From Acidimicrobiia bacterium (GTDB lineage Bacteria; Actinomycetota; Acidimicrobiia; Acidimicrobiales; MedAcidi-G1), in contig DUAC01000007.1 of assembly GCA_012961035.1 (NCBI GenBank), forward strand, positions 1-49,190: 49,190 bases of DNA, given 5' to 3'. Below the pieces are notes generated by a model. It did not search any database. It saw only the letters and a list, made by a program, of their open reading frames with translations, and was not told the DNA's origin. Each line of letters begins with the position of its first letter. Positions within the stretch are counted from its first letter, which is position 1. The position numbers and the translations under genes are program-made. This document shows positions 35,459 through 44,573 of this stretch, piece after piece.

Positions 35459-37302
35459 AGGCCGGCCTCCTCGTATGCCCTGGCCAGGGCGGCGTAGGCC
35501 GGCACGTCCAGCAGCTCCTCGTGGCTGCCGGAGGCCGCGATCGAACCGCCCTCCAGGAACAGCACACGGCCCGCCATGCGGATCGTGGCCAGCCGGTGGG
35601 CAATGACCAGGAGGGTCGGTACGACAGCATCGGATCCGCCCCGGCCCATCCCCGGTGCGACCCTCAGGTTCCGGAGGATCCCGGCCTCGATCGTCGGGTC
35701 CACGGCCGACGTGGAGTCATCCAGCACCAGTACCCGGGGGCGGCGAAGCAGCGCCCTGGCTATGGCCAGGCGTTGGCGCTGGCCACCCGACAGGGTCGAC
35801 CCCCGCTCCCCGACCACGGTGTCGAGCCCGTCGGGCAGCGCCTCGACGAACCCGTCTGCCGCCACGACGACAAGGGCGGCATCGATCTCCTCGTCCGTGA
35901 CGTCGTTGCCCAGGGTCAGGTTGTCGCGCACCGTGTCGGCGAAGAGGAAGGTCTCCTGGAGAACCGGGGCGACGATGCCCGACGCACCGTCCGAACCCAG
36001 TTCGGAGACGTCCACCCCACCGAGGAGCACCCGACCAGCAGTGGGCTGGACGAGGCCGCAGAGCAGGGAGACCATCGTGCTCTTCCCCGACCCTGTGGCG
36101 CCGACCATGGCGACCGACTCGCCGGGCTGGATCCGGAACGAAAGGTCTGCCAGCACCGGTGCCGAGATGGGCTGCTTCGCTCCCCCCAACCTGGCGGCAC
36201 CCTTGTCGACCGGCTGGTAGGCGTAGGAGACCCCGTCGAACTCGACGGCCACCCGGTCGCCGACGGGGGGAACCGGGTCCGGCCGGGCTTCGGGGCCGAC
36301 CGCCAGGACGCGGTCGATGCGATCCATGGCCACCACCGAGCGCGGCATCTCCTGGAACATGTAGCCGAGGATCTCCATCGGCAGGGTCAGGATGCTGAAG
36401 AGGGACATGGCCCTGACGACGTCGCCGATGGACACCGCCCCACGGCCCACCAGCCATGCGCCCAGGACCAGCAGGATGATGATCCCCAGGTTGGGCAGCG
36501 CGTAGATGACCGGTGCGTACCCGCTCCTCAAGCGACCCACATCCATGCGGTGCCCGCGCAGTTCATCGGCTGCCTCGGTGAACCGGGCCACCTCCTCGTC
36601 CTCGCGCCCGAGGGTCTTGACGGCCATCACCCCGTCGAGGCTCTCGTGGGCGATGCCGGAGAGCACGCCGACGGCATCCTGGCCCAGGGCCGCCGGTGCC
36701 TCCACCGCGCTCGTGAACCGGCGGTTCAGCACCGTCAGCGTCGGGAACAGGAGCAGCGCCACGCACGCGAACAGTGGATGGACGACCAGCAGGCTGACCA
36801 GCGACGCGACGGCCAGCAGCACCACCGACATGGAGAACGCCAGCGGCATGAGCATGGCCGTGGCCACCTCCACGTCGGCATCGGCGTGGGCGAGCAGGAG
36901 GCCGGCAGGTCGCGAGCGGTGGAAGTCCAGCGGGGCATCCAGGAACCTGTCGGTGACGGCCAGCCGCCATGTCCGTTGGGTCCTGGCGATCGCCAGCATG
37001 TTGAACCACCGGCGGACCATGATCGACGCACCGCGCACGACGCCGATTCCCACGACCGTCGCCACCGCCACCAGGAGCGACCGACGCGACACCCCTTCGC
37101 CGTCCAGACCCGGGACGATCACGTCGTCCGTGACGCGCCCCACGATCACGGTGAAGCCCACCACGGCCAGGGCGAACACGTTGGCGCCCATGATGCCCGT
37201 GGCGTGGGCCAACGGATGGGTCCGCAGCGAACGTCGGATCAACCGCCATCCGCGCCTGAACACGCTGTCCGGGACATCCGGGGCTGTACCGGGCCTCGGC
37301 AC
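35455..37302 (-). CDS. ABC exporter half-transporter (degenerate Walker B)
   Basis: A 615-residue membrane-ATPase fusion. Walker A is GATGSGKST, the signature is the standard LSGGQRQR, and H-loop is IAHRLAT, but Walker B ends LVLDDSTSAVD: Asp replaces the catalytic Glu. This is the complement of its partner, whose signature is atypical, as in heterodimeric exporters with one dead ATP site. GTG 37302 is preferred (GGAG 6 nt upstream, 22 nt after the icd stop); the longer open frame would overlap icd. Confidence 0.9.
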   Translation of the reverse strand: MPRPGTAPDVPDSVFRRGWRLIRRSLRTHPLAHATGIMGANVFALAVVGFTVIVGRVTDDVIVPGLDGEGVSRRSLLVAVATVVGIGVVRGASIMVRRWFNMLAIARTQRTWRLAVTDRFLDAPLDFHRSRPAGLLLAHADADVEVATAMLMPLAFSMSVVLLAVASLVSLLVVHPLFACVALLLFPTLTVLNRRFTSAVEAPAALGQDAVGVLSGIAHESLDGVMAVKTLGREDEEVARFTEAADELRGHRMDVGRLRSGYAPVIYALPNLGIIILLVLGAWLVGRGAVSIGDVVRAMSLFSILTLPMEILGYMFQEMPRSVVAMDRIDRVLAVGPEARPDPVPPVGDRVAVEFDGVSYAYQPVDKGAARLGGAKQPISAPVLADLSFRIQPGESVAMVGATGSGKSTMVSLLCGLVQPTAGRVLLGGVDVSELGSDGASGIVAPVLQETFLFADTVRDNLTLGNDVTDEEIDAALVVVAADGFVEALPDGLDTVVGERGSTLSGGQRQRLAIARALLRRPRVLVLDDSTSAVDPTIEAGILRNLRVAPGMGRGGSDAVVPTLLVIAHRLATIRMAGRVLFLEGGSIAASGSHEELLDVPAYAALARAYEEAGL

Positions 37303-37324
37303 GGCTGGCTCCGGGGAATTCAGC

Positions 37325-38521
37325 TCAGAGCCGGTCGGCGACGGCCGAGGCGAACTCCGAGCACCTGACCTCCGTGGCGTCATCCATGAGGCGGGCGAAG
37401 TCGTAGGTCACGATCCTGTCGGCGACTGCGGACTCGATTCCCCGGACGATGTCGTCAGCGGCGTCCTTCCAGCCGATGTGCTCGAACATGAGCGCCCCGG
37501 AGAGGATGACCGACGAGGGGTTCACCTTGTCCTGACCGGCGTACCTGGGGGCCGTGCCATGGGTCGCCTCGAAGATGCCGTGGCCGGTGACGTAGTTGGC
37601 ATTGCCCCCGGGGGCTATGCCGATGCCGCCCACCTGTGCGGCCAGGGCGTCCGACAGGTAGTCGCCGTTCAGGTTCATCGTGGCGATCACGTCGAACTCC
37701 GAGGGCCTGGTCAGCACCTGCTGGAGGGCAATGTCGGCAATGGTGTCCTGTACGAGGATCCGGTCTCCGGGTTCACCACCACAGTCGTCCCATCCGACGG
37801 CCACGTCGGAGAACTCCTCGCGCACCAGCTCGTAGCCCCACTTCTGGAACGCTCCCTCGGTGAACTTCATGATGTTGCCCTTGTGCACCCAGTGGATCCG
37901 GGGGCGACCGCGCTCCACCGCGTACTGGATGGCGGCCCGTTGGAGGCGCTGCGAGCAGGTCTTGGAGATCGGCTTGATGCCGATGCCGGCGTCTTCGGCG
38001 ATGCGCCAGCCGAACGCGTCCTCCAACAGCTCCCGGAGCTTCTTGGCGTCCGGCGTCATCGCCTCCACCTCGAGGCCCGCGTAGATGTCTTCGGTGTTCT
38101 CGCGGAATATCACCATGTCCACCAGCTCGGGCCGCTTCACCGGCGACGGCACACCCTCGAACCAGCGGACGGGTCGCAGGCAGACGTAGAGGTCCAGGAT
38201 CTGGCGGAGGGCCACGTTGAGGCTGCGGAAGCCGCCACCGATCGGGGTGGTCAACGGTCCCTTGATGCCGATCAGGTACTCGGAGAAGGTCTCGACCGTC
38301 GCCTGGGGCAGCCACTCGCCGGTCTCGTTGTAGGCCTTCTCGCCTGCGAGTACCTCTTTCCACTCGATGGAGTGGCCGTACTTCGCCGCCGCGGTGTCCA
38401 GCACCAGCCGGGCCGCCGGCCAGATGTCCACGCCTGTGCCGTCACCCTCGATGAACGGGATGATCGGGTCGTCGGGGACGTTCAGGACACCGTCATCGCC
38501 CATGGTGATCTTCTCTGCCAT
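37325..38521 (-). CDS. icd: Isocitrate dehydrogenase (NADP-type)
   Basis: A 398-residue enzyme that oxidises isocitrate to 2-oxoglutarate. It carries [12 protein letters not shown], the substrate serine loop [25 protein letters not shown] and [17 protein letters not shown], closely following the E. coli-type subfamily. NADP preference is inferred from that subfamily. ATG 38521 follows TAGGGT by 7 nt, so it has its own leaderless promoter within a long co-directional run. Confidence 0.95.
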   Translation of the reverse strand: MAEKITMGDDGVLNVPDDPIIPFIEGDGTGVDIWPAARLVLDTAAAKYGHSIEWKEVLAGEKAYNETGEWLPQATVETFSEYLIGIKGPLTTPIGGGFRSLNVALRQILDLYVCLRPVRWFEGVPSPVKRPELVDMVIFRENTEDIYAGLEVEAMTPDAKKLRELLEDAFGWRIAEDAGIGIKPISKTCSQRLQRAAIQYAVERGRPRIHWVHKGNIMKFTEGAFQKWGYELVREEFSDVAVGWDDCGGEPGDRILVQDTIADIALQQVLTRPSEFDVIATMNLNGDYLSDALAAQVGGIGIAPGGNANYVTGHGIFEATHGTAPRYAGQDKVNPSSVILSGALMFEHIGWKDAADDIVRGIESAVADRIVTYDFARLMDDATEVRCSEFASAVADRL

Positions 38522-38528
38522 GGGAACG

Positions 38529-38534
38529 ACCCTA
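38529..38534 (-). promoter_or_regulatory. Leaderless-type -10 box of icd
   Basis: TAGGGT on the minus strand ends 7 nt before ATG 38521. Confidence 0.55.
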
Positions 38535-38591
38535 CCGATTGGAGACCCGTCGCCATTCAGCGGAACGACCGGCGGACCGGGCCTGTATCTG

Positions 38592-38604
38592 GAACCCGGG
38601 GTTC
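38592..38604. repeat. Short inverted repeat at the end of the metF remnant
   Basis: GAACCC-G-GGGTTC, 6-bp arms, overlapping the stop of the remnant. It may have served as the end of the folD-metF transcript. Confidence 0.35.
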
Positions 38605-38754
38605 AGGCGGCCCGCTCTCCGGGAAATCCCCTGAAGGCGGCAGGACCCAGACGGTCCAGCACCCCCTCGGCGGCTTCCGGCACGTTCAGGGTGTAGAGGT
38701 GGATGCCGGGCGCCCCGAGGTCGAGCAGTTCAGCCGCCAGCCCGGGCGGCCCGA
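38603..38754 (-). pseudogene. metF: C-terminal remnant of methylenetetrahydrofolate reductase
   Basis: Immediately after the folD stop (38755), in another frame, about 50 codons read ...LAAELLDLGAPGIHLYTLN VPEAAEGVLDRLG and end at TGA 38603. GxPGIHxYTLN followed by an Ala/Glu helix and RLG is the C-terminal signature of MetF (COG0685). The remaining ~240 residues of that enzyme are absent and no start codon is available except one inside folD in a different frame. This suggests an internal deletion that fused the end of metF to folD. MetF would have shared folate substrates with FolD. Confidence 0.65.
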
Positions 38755-39612
38755 CTACGAGACGGAGCGCTCCGCTGCCGCCACGGTGTTGCGAAGCAGC
38801 ATGGCCACGGTCGTCGGACCCACACCACCCAGACGGGGCGTGATCCACGACGCAACCTCACCGACCGACTCGTCCACATCTGCCAGCAGCCTGCGCCCCT
38901 CCCAGGAGATGCCTCCGCTCACCACGACCGCTCCCGGCTTCACCATGTGGGGCTTCACGAAGGACGGAACGCCCAGGGCGGCCACGACGATGTCGGCCTC
39001 ACGCGTCAGGTCCGCCAGGTCCGGAACAGCCGAGTGCACCACGGTCACCGCTGCGTTGGCGCCGGGAGCCTTGGTGGTCAGCAGTAGCGCCAGCGGCCTG
39101 CCCAACGTCGGGCCGCGGCCGATCACGACCACGTGCCTACCGCTGATGTCAATGTCGTAGTGGACGAAGATGGCCTGGATGCCGGCCGGCGTACAGGGCA
39201 CCGGACCGTCCTCCTGGAGGACCAGCCTGCCCAGGTTCATCGGGTGGAGGCCGTCCGCGTCCTTGCCCGGGTCCATGGCGGACAGGGCGGCGTTGAAGTC
39301 GAAGCCGTCGGCGACCGGGTGCTGGATGATGTACGCGTGGACCGCCGGGTCCTCGTTGAAGGCCGCGACGGCCTCGTCCAGGGCTGCCGGAGGATCCCCG
39401 GCCTGGACCTGGATGTGGCTGGAGACGAGGCCCACCGACTCACAGGTCTCGTGCTTCTTGCGGACGTAGCCGGCACTGGCGCCGTCGTCGCCGACGAGGA
39501 TCGTGCCCAGGCCGGGCGTTATGCCGATGGCCCTGAGGGCGTCCACCCGGGCCCTGACATCATCCAGGACGGCATCGGCCACCGGTCCACCTTCGAGAAG
39601 TCGTGCGCTCAT
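38755..39612 (-). CDS. folD: Bifunctional methylene-THF dehydrogenase/cyclohydrolase FolD
   Basis: A 285-residue enzyme interconverting 5,10-methylene-THF and 10-formyl-THF. Motifs seen: YVRKKHETCESVG (catalytic Lys), PGKDADGLHPMNLG, the NADP loop VVIGRGPTLGRPLA and PRLGGVGPTTVAMLLRNT at the C-terminus. The usual QLPLP reads QHPVA, a substitution seen in some actinobacterial sequences. ATG 39612 follows TAGCGT by 7 nt. It supplies formyl-THF to PurN and PurH, encoded just upstream. Confidence 0.93.
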   Translation of the reverse strand: MSARLLEGGPVADAVLDDVRARVDALRAIGITPGLGTILVGDDGASAGYVRKKHETCESVGLVSSHIQVQAGDPPAALDEAVAAFNEDPAVHAYIIQHPVADGFDFNAALSAMDPGKDADGLHPMNLGRLVLQEDGPVPCTPAGIQAIFVHYDIDISGRHVVVIGRGPTLGRPLALLLTTKAPGANAAVTVVHSAVPDLADLTREADIVVAALGVPSFVKPHMVKPGAVVVSGGISWEGRRLLADVDESVGEVASWITPRLGGVGPTTVAMLLRNTVAAAERSVS

Positions 39613-39619
39613 GGCGGCG

Positions 39620-39625
39620 ACGCTA
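39620..39625 (-). promoter_or_regulatory. Leaderless-type -10 box of folD
   Basis: TAGCGT on the minus strand ends 7 nt before ATG 39612. Confidence 0.55.
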
Positions 39626-39659
39626 TCGGACGTCCGGAGACTGTCGAATGGCCCGCTTC

Positions 39660-41189
39660 TCAGTGCCGGAAGTGGCGTTCACCGGTAAGCACCATCGCCA
39701 TGCCGTGGGCATTCGCTGCGGCGATCACCTCATCGTCACGTATCGACCCTCCCGGCTGGACCACTGCCGTGGCGCCGGCCTCGGCGGCTGCCTCCAGGCC
39801 ATCCCTGAACGGGAAGAAGGCGTCGCTGGCACAGGCTCCGCCGACGGCCCGACCAGCAGCCTTCTCCGCCGCGATGCGTCCGGCATCACGGCGATTCTGC
39901 TGGCCGGCACCGATCCCCACGGCACGTCGGTCCTTCACCAGCACGATCGTGTTCGAGTTCACCCGTGCCGCCACCCGCCACGCGAACTCCAGGTCCGACC
40001 ACTCTGGCGCCGTGGGTTCCCGGTCGGTCACCACCTGCCACGTGGCCGGCTCGGCGATGAGGCGATCGGCGGTCTGGACCAGCAGCCCGCCGTCAATCCC
40101 CCTCACGTCCAGCTCAGGCCAGGTGGGCTCATCTGCCTCCAGTATCCGGAGGTTCTGACGGGCCTGTAGGTGGACCAGGGCGTCCGGTTCATAGGCCGGT
40201 GCCACGACCACCTCGGTGAACACCTCGGAGAGCGCCTCGGCCATTGCCATGGTGACGGGACGGTTCACGGCCACGATCCCCCCGAACGCCGACACCGGAT
40301 CGCATTCGTGGGCGGCCATGTACGCCTCGGCGATGTCGGAGCCGACCGCTGCCCCACACGGGTTGGCGTGCTTGACGACCACGGCACACGGCTCCTCGCC
40401 CAGGCGGTGCACGAGGCGCCAGGCAGCCTCGGTGTCGAAGAGGTTCAGGTAGGACATGGCCTTTCCGCCGTGCACCACCGCGGTGTCCCACCACCCCGTC
40501 GTTCCCGCGGCCCGGTACCGGGCACCCACCTGGTGGGGGTTCTCGCCATACCGGAGGTCCTGCACCCGTTCCAGGGCCAGGTGAATGGAGGGCTTGAGGG
40601 GATCATCGGCGTGGTCCGAAGCCGGATCGGCATCGAACCAGCTGACGATCGCGGCGTCGTAGGTCGCGGTGTGGGCGAACGCCGCCCTGGCCAGTCGGCG
40701 GCGGGTGGCATCTCCCAGCCAGCCGTCGGCCCTCAGCTCGTCGACGACCGGGCCGTAGTCGGCCGGATCCACCAGCACGCCGACGTGGGCGTGGTTCTTG
40801 GCCGCCGCCCGGACCATGGTCGGGCCTCCGATGTCGATCAACTCGATACCCGGGTCGGACGTGAACGGGTAGAGGTTCCCCACCACCAGGTCGATCGGCG
40901 TGATGCCACGCTCGCCCAGGTCGTGCATGTGGGCCGGGTCCGACCGGTCAGCCAGGATCCCGCCGTGGACCACCGGGTGGAGGGTCTTCACCCGGCCGCC
41001 CAGCATCTCGGGAGCCTGCGTCATCTCGGCCACCTCGGTCACCGCGATGCCCTCGGCCGCCAGCAGTGAGGCCGTACCGCCACTCGAGACCAGCTCCCAG
41101 CCCAGGTCCACCAGGGAGCGGCCGAGGTCCACGATCCCCGTCTTGTCGTAGACCGACAGCAGGGCGCGGCGCGGGGTGGGGACGCTCAC
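39660..41189 (-). CDS. purH: Bifunctional AICAR transformylase / IMP cyclohydrolase PurH
   Basis: A 509-residue bifunctional enzyme for the last two steps of IMP synthesis. The N-terminal cyclohydrolase (LLSVYDKTGIVDLG, SSGGTA, GGRVKTLHPVVHGGIL) is followed by the transformylase (LRYGENPHQ, VVVKHANPCGAA with the catalytic Lys-His, DPVSAFGGIVAVN, DAFFPFRDG). GTG 41189 overlaps the purN stop by 4 nt. Confidence 0.95.
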   Translation of the reverse strand: MSVPTPRRALLSVYDKTGIVDLGRSLVDLGWELVSSGGTASLLAAEGIAVTEVAEMTQAPEMLGGRVKTLHPVVHGGILADRSDPAHMHDLGERGITPIDLVVGNLYPFTSDPGIELIDIGGPTMVRAAAKNHAHVGVLVDPADYGPVVDELRADGWLGDATRRRLARAAFAHTATYDAAIVSWFDADPASDHADDPLKPSIHLALERVQDLRYGENPHQVGARYRAAGTTGWWDTAVVHGGKAMSYLNLFDTEAAWRLVHRLGEEPCAVVVKHANPCGAAVGSDIAEAYMAAHECDPVSAFGGIVAVNRPVTMAMAEALSEVFTEVVVAPAYEPDALVHLQARQNLRILEADEPTWPELDVRGIDGGLLVQTADRLIAEPATWQVVTDREPTAPEWSDLEFAWRVAARVNSNTIVLVKDRRAVGIGAGQQNRRDAGRIAAEKAAGRAVGGACASDAFFPFRDGLEAAAEAGATAVVQPGGSIRDDEVIAAANAHGMAMVLTGERHFRH

Positions 41190-41794
41190 GTGGAGGCTCC
41201 CTCGGAGGCACCGGCCGGAACAGGTGGGGCCGCAACGGATGCCTCGCCGACCAGGACCGATCGGATGGTGTCCACGTAGAGGCGCCGCTCGACGGCCTTG
41301 ATGCGCTCGTGGAGGCTGGCCTCGTCGTCATCGGGGCGGACCTCGACCGTCCCCTGGGCCAGGATCGGCCCGGCATCCACCTCGAGGGTCGCCAGGTGCA
41401 CGGTGCAGCCGGTCACCGTCACGCCGTGGGCGAGGGCATCGCGGACCGCATGCCAGCCGGGGAAGGCGGGCAGCAGGGCGGGATGGGTGTTCAGGATCTG
41501 GCCGGCGAAGCGGTCGTAGACCGGTTGGCCGAGGATCGTGCCGAACCCCGCCATGGCCACCAGCGAGACCCCACGGTCGACCAGCAGGTCCGTCAGTCGG
41601 ACCGTGTAGGCGTCCCTGTCGAAGTCATCGCCGAAGGAATCCCGACGCACCACGACCGCCTCGATGTCATGGTCGGCCGCCAATCCAATGGCCGGACAGG
41701 GGCGATCCGAGACGACCAGGGCGACCGGCAGACCGGCTGCCACCATCGCGTCCAGGATCGAACCCGTACCCGAGACCAGCACCGCCAACGACAT
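41186..41794 (-). CDS. purN: Phosphoribosylglycinamide formyltransferase PurN
   Basis: A 202-residue enzyme that formylates GAR with 10-formyl-THF. The N-terminal VLVSGTGSILDAM has the Gly-rich phosphate loop (usual GxGSNLQA reads GTGSILDA), and the catalytic Asn/His lie in ILNTHPALLPAFPGWHAV with the Asp in VDAGPILAQ. It overlaps purH. ATG 41794 follows TACGGT by 7 nt; sucD ends 38 nt upstream. Confidence 0.93.
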   Translation of the reverse strand: MSLAVLVSGTGSILDAMVAAGLPVALVVSDRPCPAIGLAADHDIEAVVVRRDSFGDDFDRDAYTVRLTDLLVDRGVSLVAMAGFGTILGQPVYDRFAGQILNTHPALLPAFPGWHAVRDALAHGVTVTGCTVHLATLEVDAGPILAQGTVEVRPDDDEASLHERIKAVERRLYVDTIRSVLVGEASVAAPPVPAGASEGAST

Positions 41795-41801
41795 GGGGGC
41801 G

Positions 41802-41807
41802 ACCGTA
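41802..41807 (-). promoter_or_regulatory. Leaderless-type -10 box of purN
   Basis: TACGGT on the minus strand ends 7 nt before ATG 41794. Confidence 0.55.
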
Positions 41808-41832
41808 CCAGTGGCCCCGTGAGCTGATTCCG

Positions 41833-42720
41833 TCAGCCCAGGTCGGCGACGATGTCGGCCATGTGCTCGCCGGCCTCGGTCGGATTCAGACCGATCCGGA
41901 CCCCTGCATCGCGCAGCGCATCCATCTTGGCGGCGGCGGTTCCCCGACCTCCCGAGACGATGGCACCGGCATGGCCCATCTTCTTTCCGGGCGGAGCGGT
42001 CACCCCCGCCACGTACGCCGAAACCGGCTTGGTCATGTGGTCGGCGATGAACTCGGCAGCCTCCTCCTCGGCGGACCCCCCGATCTCACCGATCATCATC
42101 ACCGCCTTCGTCTCAGGATCGGCCTCGAAGGCCGCCAGGCAGTCGATGAACGAGGTGCCGGGCACGGGGTCGCCACCGATGCCGACACAGGTCGTGCAGC
42201 CGATGCCCTTCTCCTTCAGCTCGTACAGGGCCTGGTACGTGAGCGTGCCGGACCGGCTCACGATGCCCACGGGGCCGCCAGGTAGGGCGATGTGGCCGGC
42301 GGTGATGCCGATGTTGCACTCTCCGGGAGAGATGATCCCCGGGCAGTTGGGGCCCAGCAGCCGCACGTCGGGAAAGTCCCGGCGGAGGCGGTTGTAGAGG
42401 TCGGCCTCGTCATGGGCCGGTACGCCCTCCGTGATCGCCACGATGAACTCCACGCCACCCCTGGCAGCCTCCATCACGGCATCGTGCACGCCGGGTGCCG
42501 GGATGAAGATGCACGAGGCCGTGGCCCCGGTCTCGGCGACCGCCTCGGCCACCGTGGCGTAGACGGGGATGCCGTCCACGTCGGTGCCGGCCTTCCTGGG
42601 GTTGGTGCCGGCCACCACCTGCGTGCCGTAGTCACGGTTCAGCAGGCCGTAGTAGCGGCCCTGGCTGCCGGTCAGGCCCTGGTAGACGACCTTCGTGTCG
42701 GAGTCGACGAAGATGCTCAT
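41833..42720 (-). CDS. sucD: Succinyl-CoA synthetase alpha subunit
   Basis: A 295-residue subunit that binds CoA and holds the phosphohistidine. Visible are VVAGTNPRKAG, IPAPGVHDAV, LLGPNCPGIISPGECNIGI and GKKMGHAGAIVSGGRGTA with the active-site His. It starts 3 nt after sucC. Confidence 0.96.
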   Translation of the reverse strand: MSIFVDSDTKVVYQGLTGSQGRYYGLLNRDYGTQVVAGTNPRKAGTDVDGIPVYATVAEAVAETGATASCIFIPAPGVHDAVMEAARGGVEFIVAITEGVPAHDEADLYNRLRRDFPDVRLLGPNCPGIISPGECNIGITAGHIALPGGPVGIVSRSGTLTYQALYELKEKGIGCTTCVGIGGDPVPGTSFIDCLAAFEADPETKAVMMIGEIGGSAEEEAAEFIADHMTKPVSAYVAGVTAPPGKKMGHAGAIVSGGRGTAAAKMDALRDAGVRIGLNPTEAGEHMADIVADLG

Positions 42721-42723
42721 GGC

Positions 42724-43893
42724 TCAGGCCTCCCGGTTCTCGTCGGTGCCCGCTGACGCGGCCAGTTCCACGGCCCGTCGGGCCGCCTCCAGCATCGTCG
42801 GAGCCATCTGGAGGGTGTCGGACAGGTGCGGCTCCAGGATGGCCCGACCCTCCTCGGCGTTGGTGCCGTCGAGTCGGATCACGATCGGGGCGTCGATCCG
42901 GACCCTTTCAAGGGCACCGATGATGCCGTTGGCGACCTCCTCGCCCCGGGTGATGCCGCCGAAGATGTTGATGAAGATGGACCGGACCGCCGGGTCGTTG
43001 TTGATGACCTCCAGGGCTCCGGCCATGACATCAGCATTGGCACCGCCACCGATGTCCAGGAAGTTGGCGGGGCTGCCACCCACCTGGTTGACCACGTCCA
43101 CCGTGGACATGGCCAGCCCGGCTCCGTTGGCGATCACACCCACGGAGCCATCCAGGCCGACGTACTGGAGGCCCCGGGCATGGGCCGCCGTCTCGCGCTC
43201 GTCGCGGGTCTGGGTCTCGTCGAACACCGCGTAGTCCTCATGGCGGAACACGGCGCTGCCATCCAGCGTGACCTTGGCGTCCAGCACGTGGACACGGCCG
43301 TCCGGGGTGAGGATGAGCGGGTTGATCTCCACCAGGTCGGCGTCGCCGTCCACGTAGGCCGTGTAGAGCTTCTGGAGGATGTCCACCGTGCCCTCCACCG
43401 CAGCCTCCGGCAGGTTCGCCGCGGCCACCCAGGCCCGGGCCGCCGCCTCGTCGAGGCCGTCGACCGGGTCGATCCAGACCTTGGCGATGGCATCCGGGTT
43501 CTCTTCCGCCACCGTCTCGATCTCCACGCCGCCCTCAGCCGAGAGCATCCCGAGGTGCTTCCGGGCCGAACGGTCGAGGGTGAACGAGGCGTAGTACTCC
43601 TCGGCGATGTCCGAGGCCAGCTCGATCCAGACCCGTCCCACCACATGCCCGCTGATGTCCAGGCCCAGGATGTTGGCGGCGTGTTCCCGCACGTCGTCGA
43701 TCGTGGCGGCGAACTTCACCCCGCCGGCCTTGCCCCGGCCACCTGTGTGGACCTGGGCCTTGACCATCACAGGCATGCCGATCCGTTCGGCCGCTGCCAC
43801 GGCCTCCTCCACGGTGAAGGCGATCTCGCCGGGAGACACCGGCATCCCGTACCGGGCGAAGAACTGCTTGCCCTGGTATTCGAACAGGTCCAC
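42724..43893 (-). CDS. sucC: Succinyl-CoA synthetase beta subunit
   Basis: A 389-residue ATP-grasp subunit. Features are MDLFEYQGKQFFARYGMPVSP, VKAQVHTGGRGKAGGVK, LVEINPLILTPDGRVHVLDAKVTLD and SIFINIFGGITRGEEVANGI. GTG 43893 has AGGAGG 7 nt upstream, so it is translated from a leader. The sucCD pair heads the minus-strand run that continues with purN. Confidence 0.96.
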   Translation of the reverse strand: MDLFEYQGKQFFARYGMPVSPGEIAFTVEEAVAAAERIGMPVMVKAQVHTGGRGKAGGVKFAATIDDVREHAANILGLDISGHVVGRVWIELASDIAEEYYASFTLDRSARKHLGMLSAEGGVEIETVAEENPDAIAKVWIDPVDGLDEAAARAWVAAANLPEAAVEGTVDILQKLYTAYVDGDADLVEINPLILTPDGRVHVLDAKVTLDGSAVFRHEDYAVFDETQTRDERETAAHARGLQYVGLDGSVGVIANGAGLAMSTVDVVNQVGGSPANFLDIGGGANADVMAGALEVINNDPAVRSIFINIFGGITRGEEVANGIIGALERVRIDAPIVIRLDGTNAEEGRAILEPHLSDTLQMAPTMLEAARRAVELAASAGTDENREA

Positions 43894-43945
43894 CTGTCAT
43901 CCTCCTGCCGGTCGGAACCGGCCCGCTGGCCACCGGTCGGCCCGG

Positions 43946-43976
43946 TTGACACCCAGATCCCGACTCTTGCGATACT
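43946..43976 (+). promoter_or_regulatory. Candidate promoter for the membrane-anchored hypothetical gene
   Basis: TTGACA (43946-43951) and GATACT (43971-43976) with a 19-bp spacer in the sucC-divergent gap. The transcript would have a leader of about 90 nt. Confidence 0.45.
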
Positions 43977-44072
43977 AGGCAGCGCCCCCATGGGACCTAC
44001 CCAGCGGGGCCGAACTGTGGCGCGGGTTTCCGACACACCCGTGGCCAACCTACGAAGGGAGCCCTGCTGGCC

Positions 44073-44573
44073 ATGACCGTCGCCCGGGGAGTACGGATCG
44101 ACCTCCGGCGGGCCATCGCCACGATGGTCGTGGGCCTGGCCGCCGCAGTGGGTGCCATGGTCCTGGTGCTCTGGCTGGCCGGCTCGACCGACGCCATAGA
44201 GGTGAAGCTGGGCGACTCCGACTTCCGTGGCATCGACGCGGCGCGCCTCTCCGCCGAGATCGCCGACAACGGACCCGTGCCGTTCCCCGACCTGGTGGGT
44301 CGGAAGCGGCCGATCTGGCTCACCCACGCCGGCAACGACCCGGGCAGCGGCTGGAACGCCTTCTTCGCCACGGTGCCGGGGACCGGAGGCGACGGAACCT
44401 GCCTGGCCCAGTGGGACGGTGCCTCGTCGGTCTTCGTGGACTCCTGCGACCCGACGGCCACCTGGCCGCCCGACGGCTATGGACTGCAGCAGTTGGAGTG
44501 GCAGGTGGTGGGCGGGGAGCTGCGTGTGGCCGTCGGCGGGACCCGCCCTGCCGACTGGGAGACCGGACCATGA
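44073..44573 (+). CDS. Membrane-anchored extracytoplasmic hypothetical protein
   Basis: A 166-residue protein with an N-terminal signal-anchor (MVVGLAAAVGAMVLVLWLAG) and a likely extracytoplasmic domain containing two Cys (GDGTCLAQWDG and FVDSCDPTATWPPDGYGL) that could form a disulfide. The family is not recognised; the segment resembles small Rieske-like folds only superficially and lacks their His ligands. ATG 44073 has GGGAG 12 nt upstream. Its stop overlaps the AlaX start (ATGA). Confidence 0.7.
   Translation: MTVARGVRIDLRRAIATMVVGLAAAVGAMVLVLWLAGSTDAIEVKLGDSDFRGIDAARLSAEIADNGPVPFPDLVGRKRPIWLTHAGNDPGSGWNAFFATVPGTGGDGTCLAQWDGASSVFVDSCDPTATWPPDGYGLQQLEWQVVGGELRVAVGGTRPADWETGP

Noticed and set aside
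33161-35497. Plus-strand open frame of 778 codons opposite the ABC transporter and PIG-L genes
   Set aside because: Histidine/glutamine/arginine-rich mirror of real genes, without motifs.
38603-38848. An 81-codon frame as an intact small gene
   Set aside because: Its only ATG lies inside folD in another frame and the first 30 residues look random. Only the part after the folD stop matches MetF, so it is listed as a remnant.
36506-39160. Very long plus-strand open frame (884 codons) opposite the ABC and icd genes
   Set aside because: It lies antisense to genes with clear catalytic motifs. Its translation is low-complexity and Arg/Ser/Thr-rich with no domain; such shadows are usual at this G+C.
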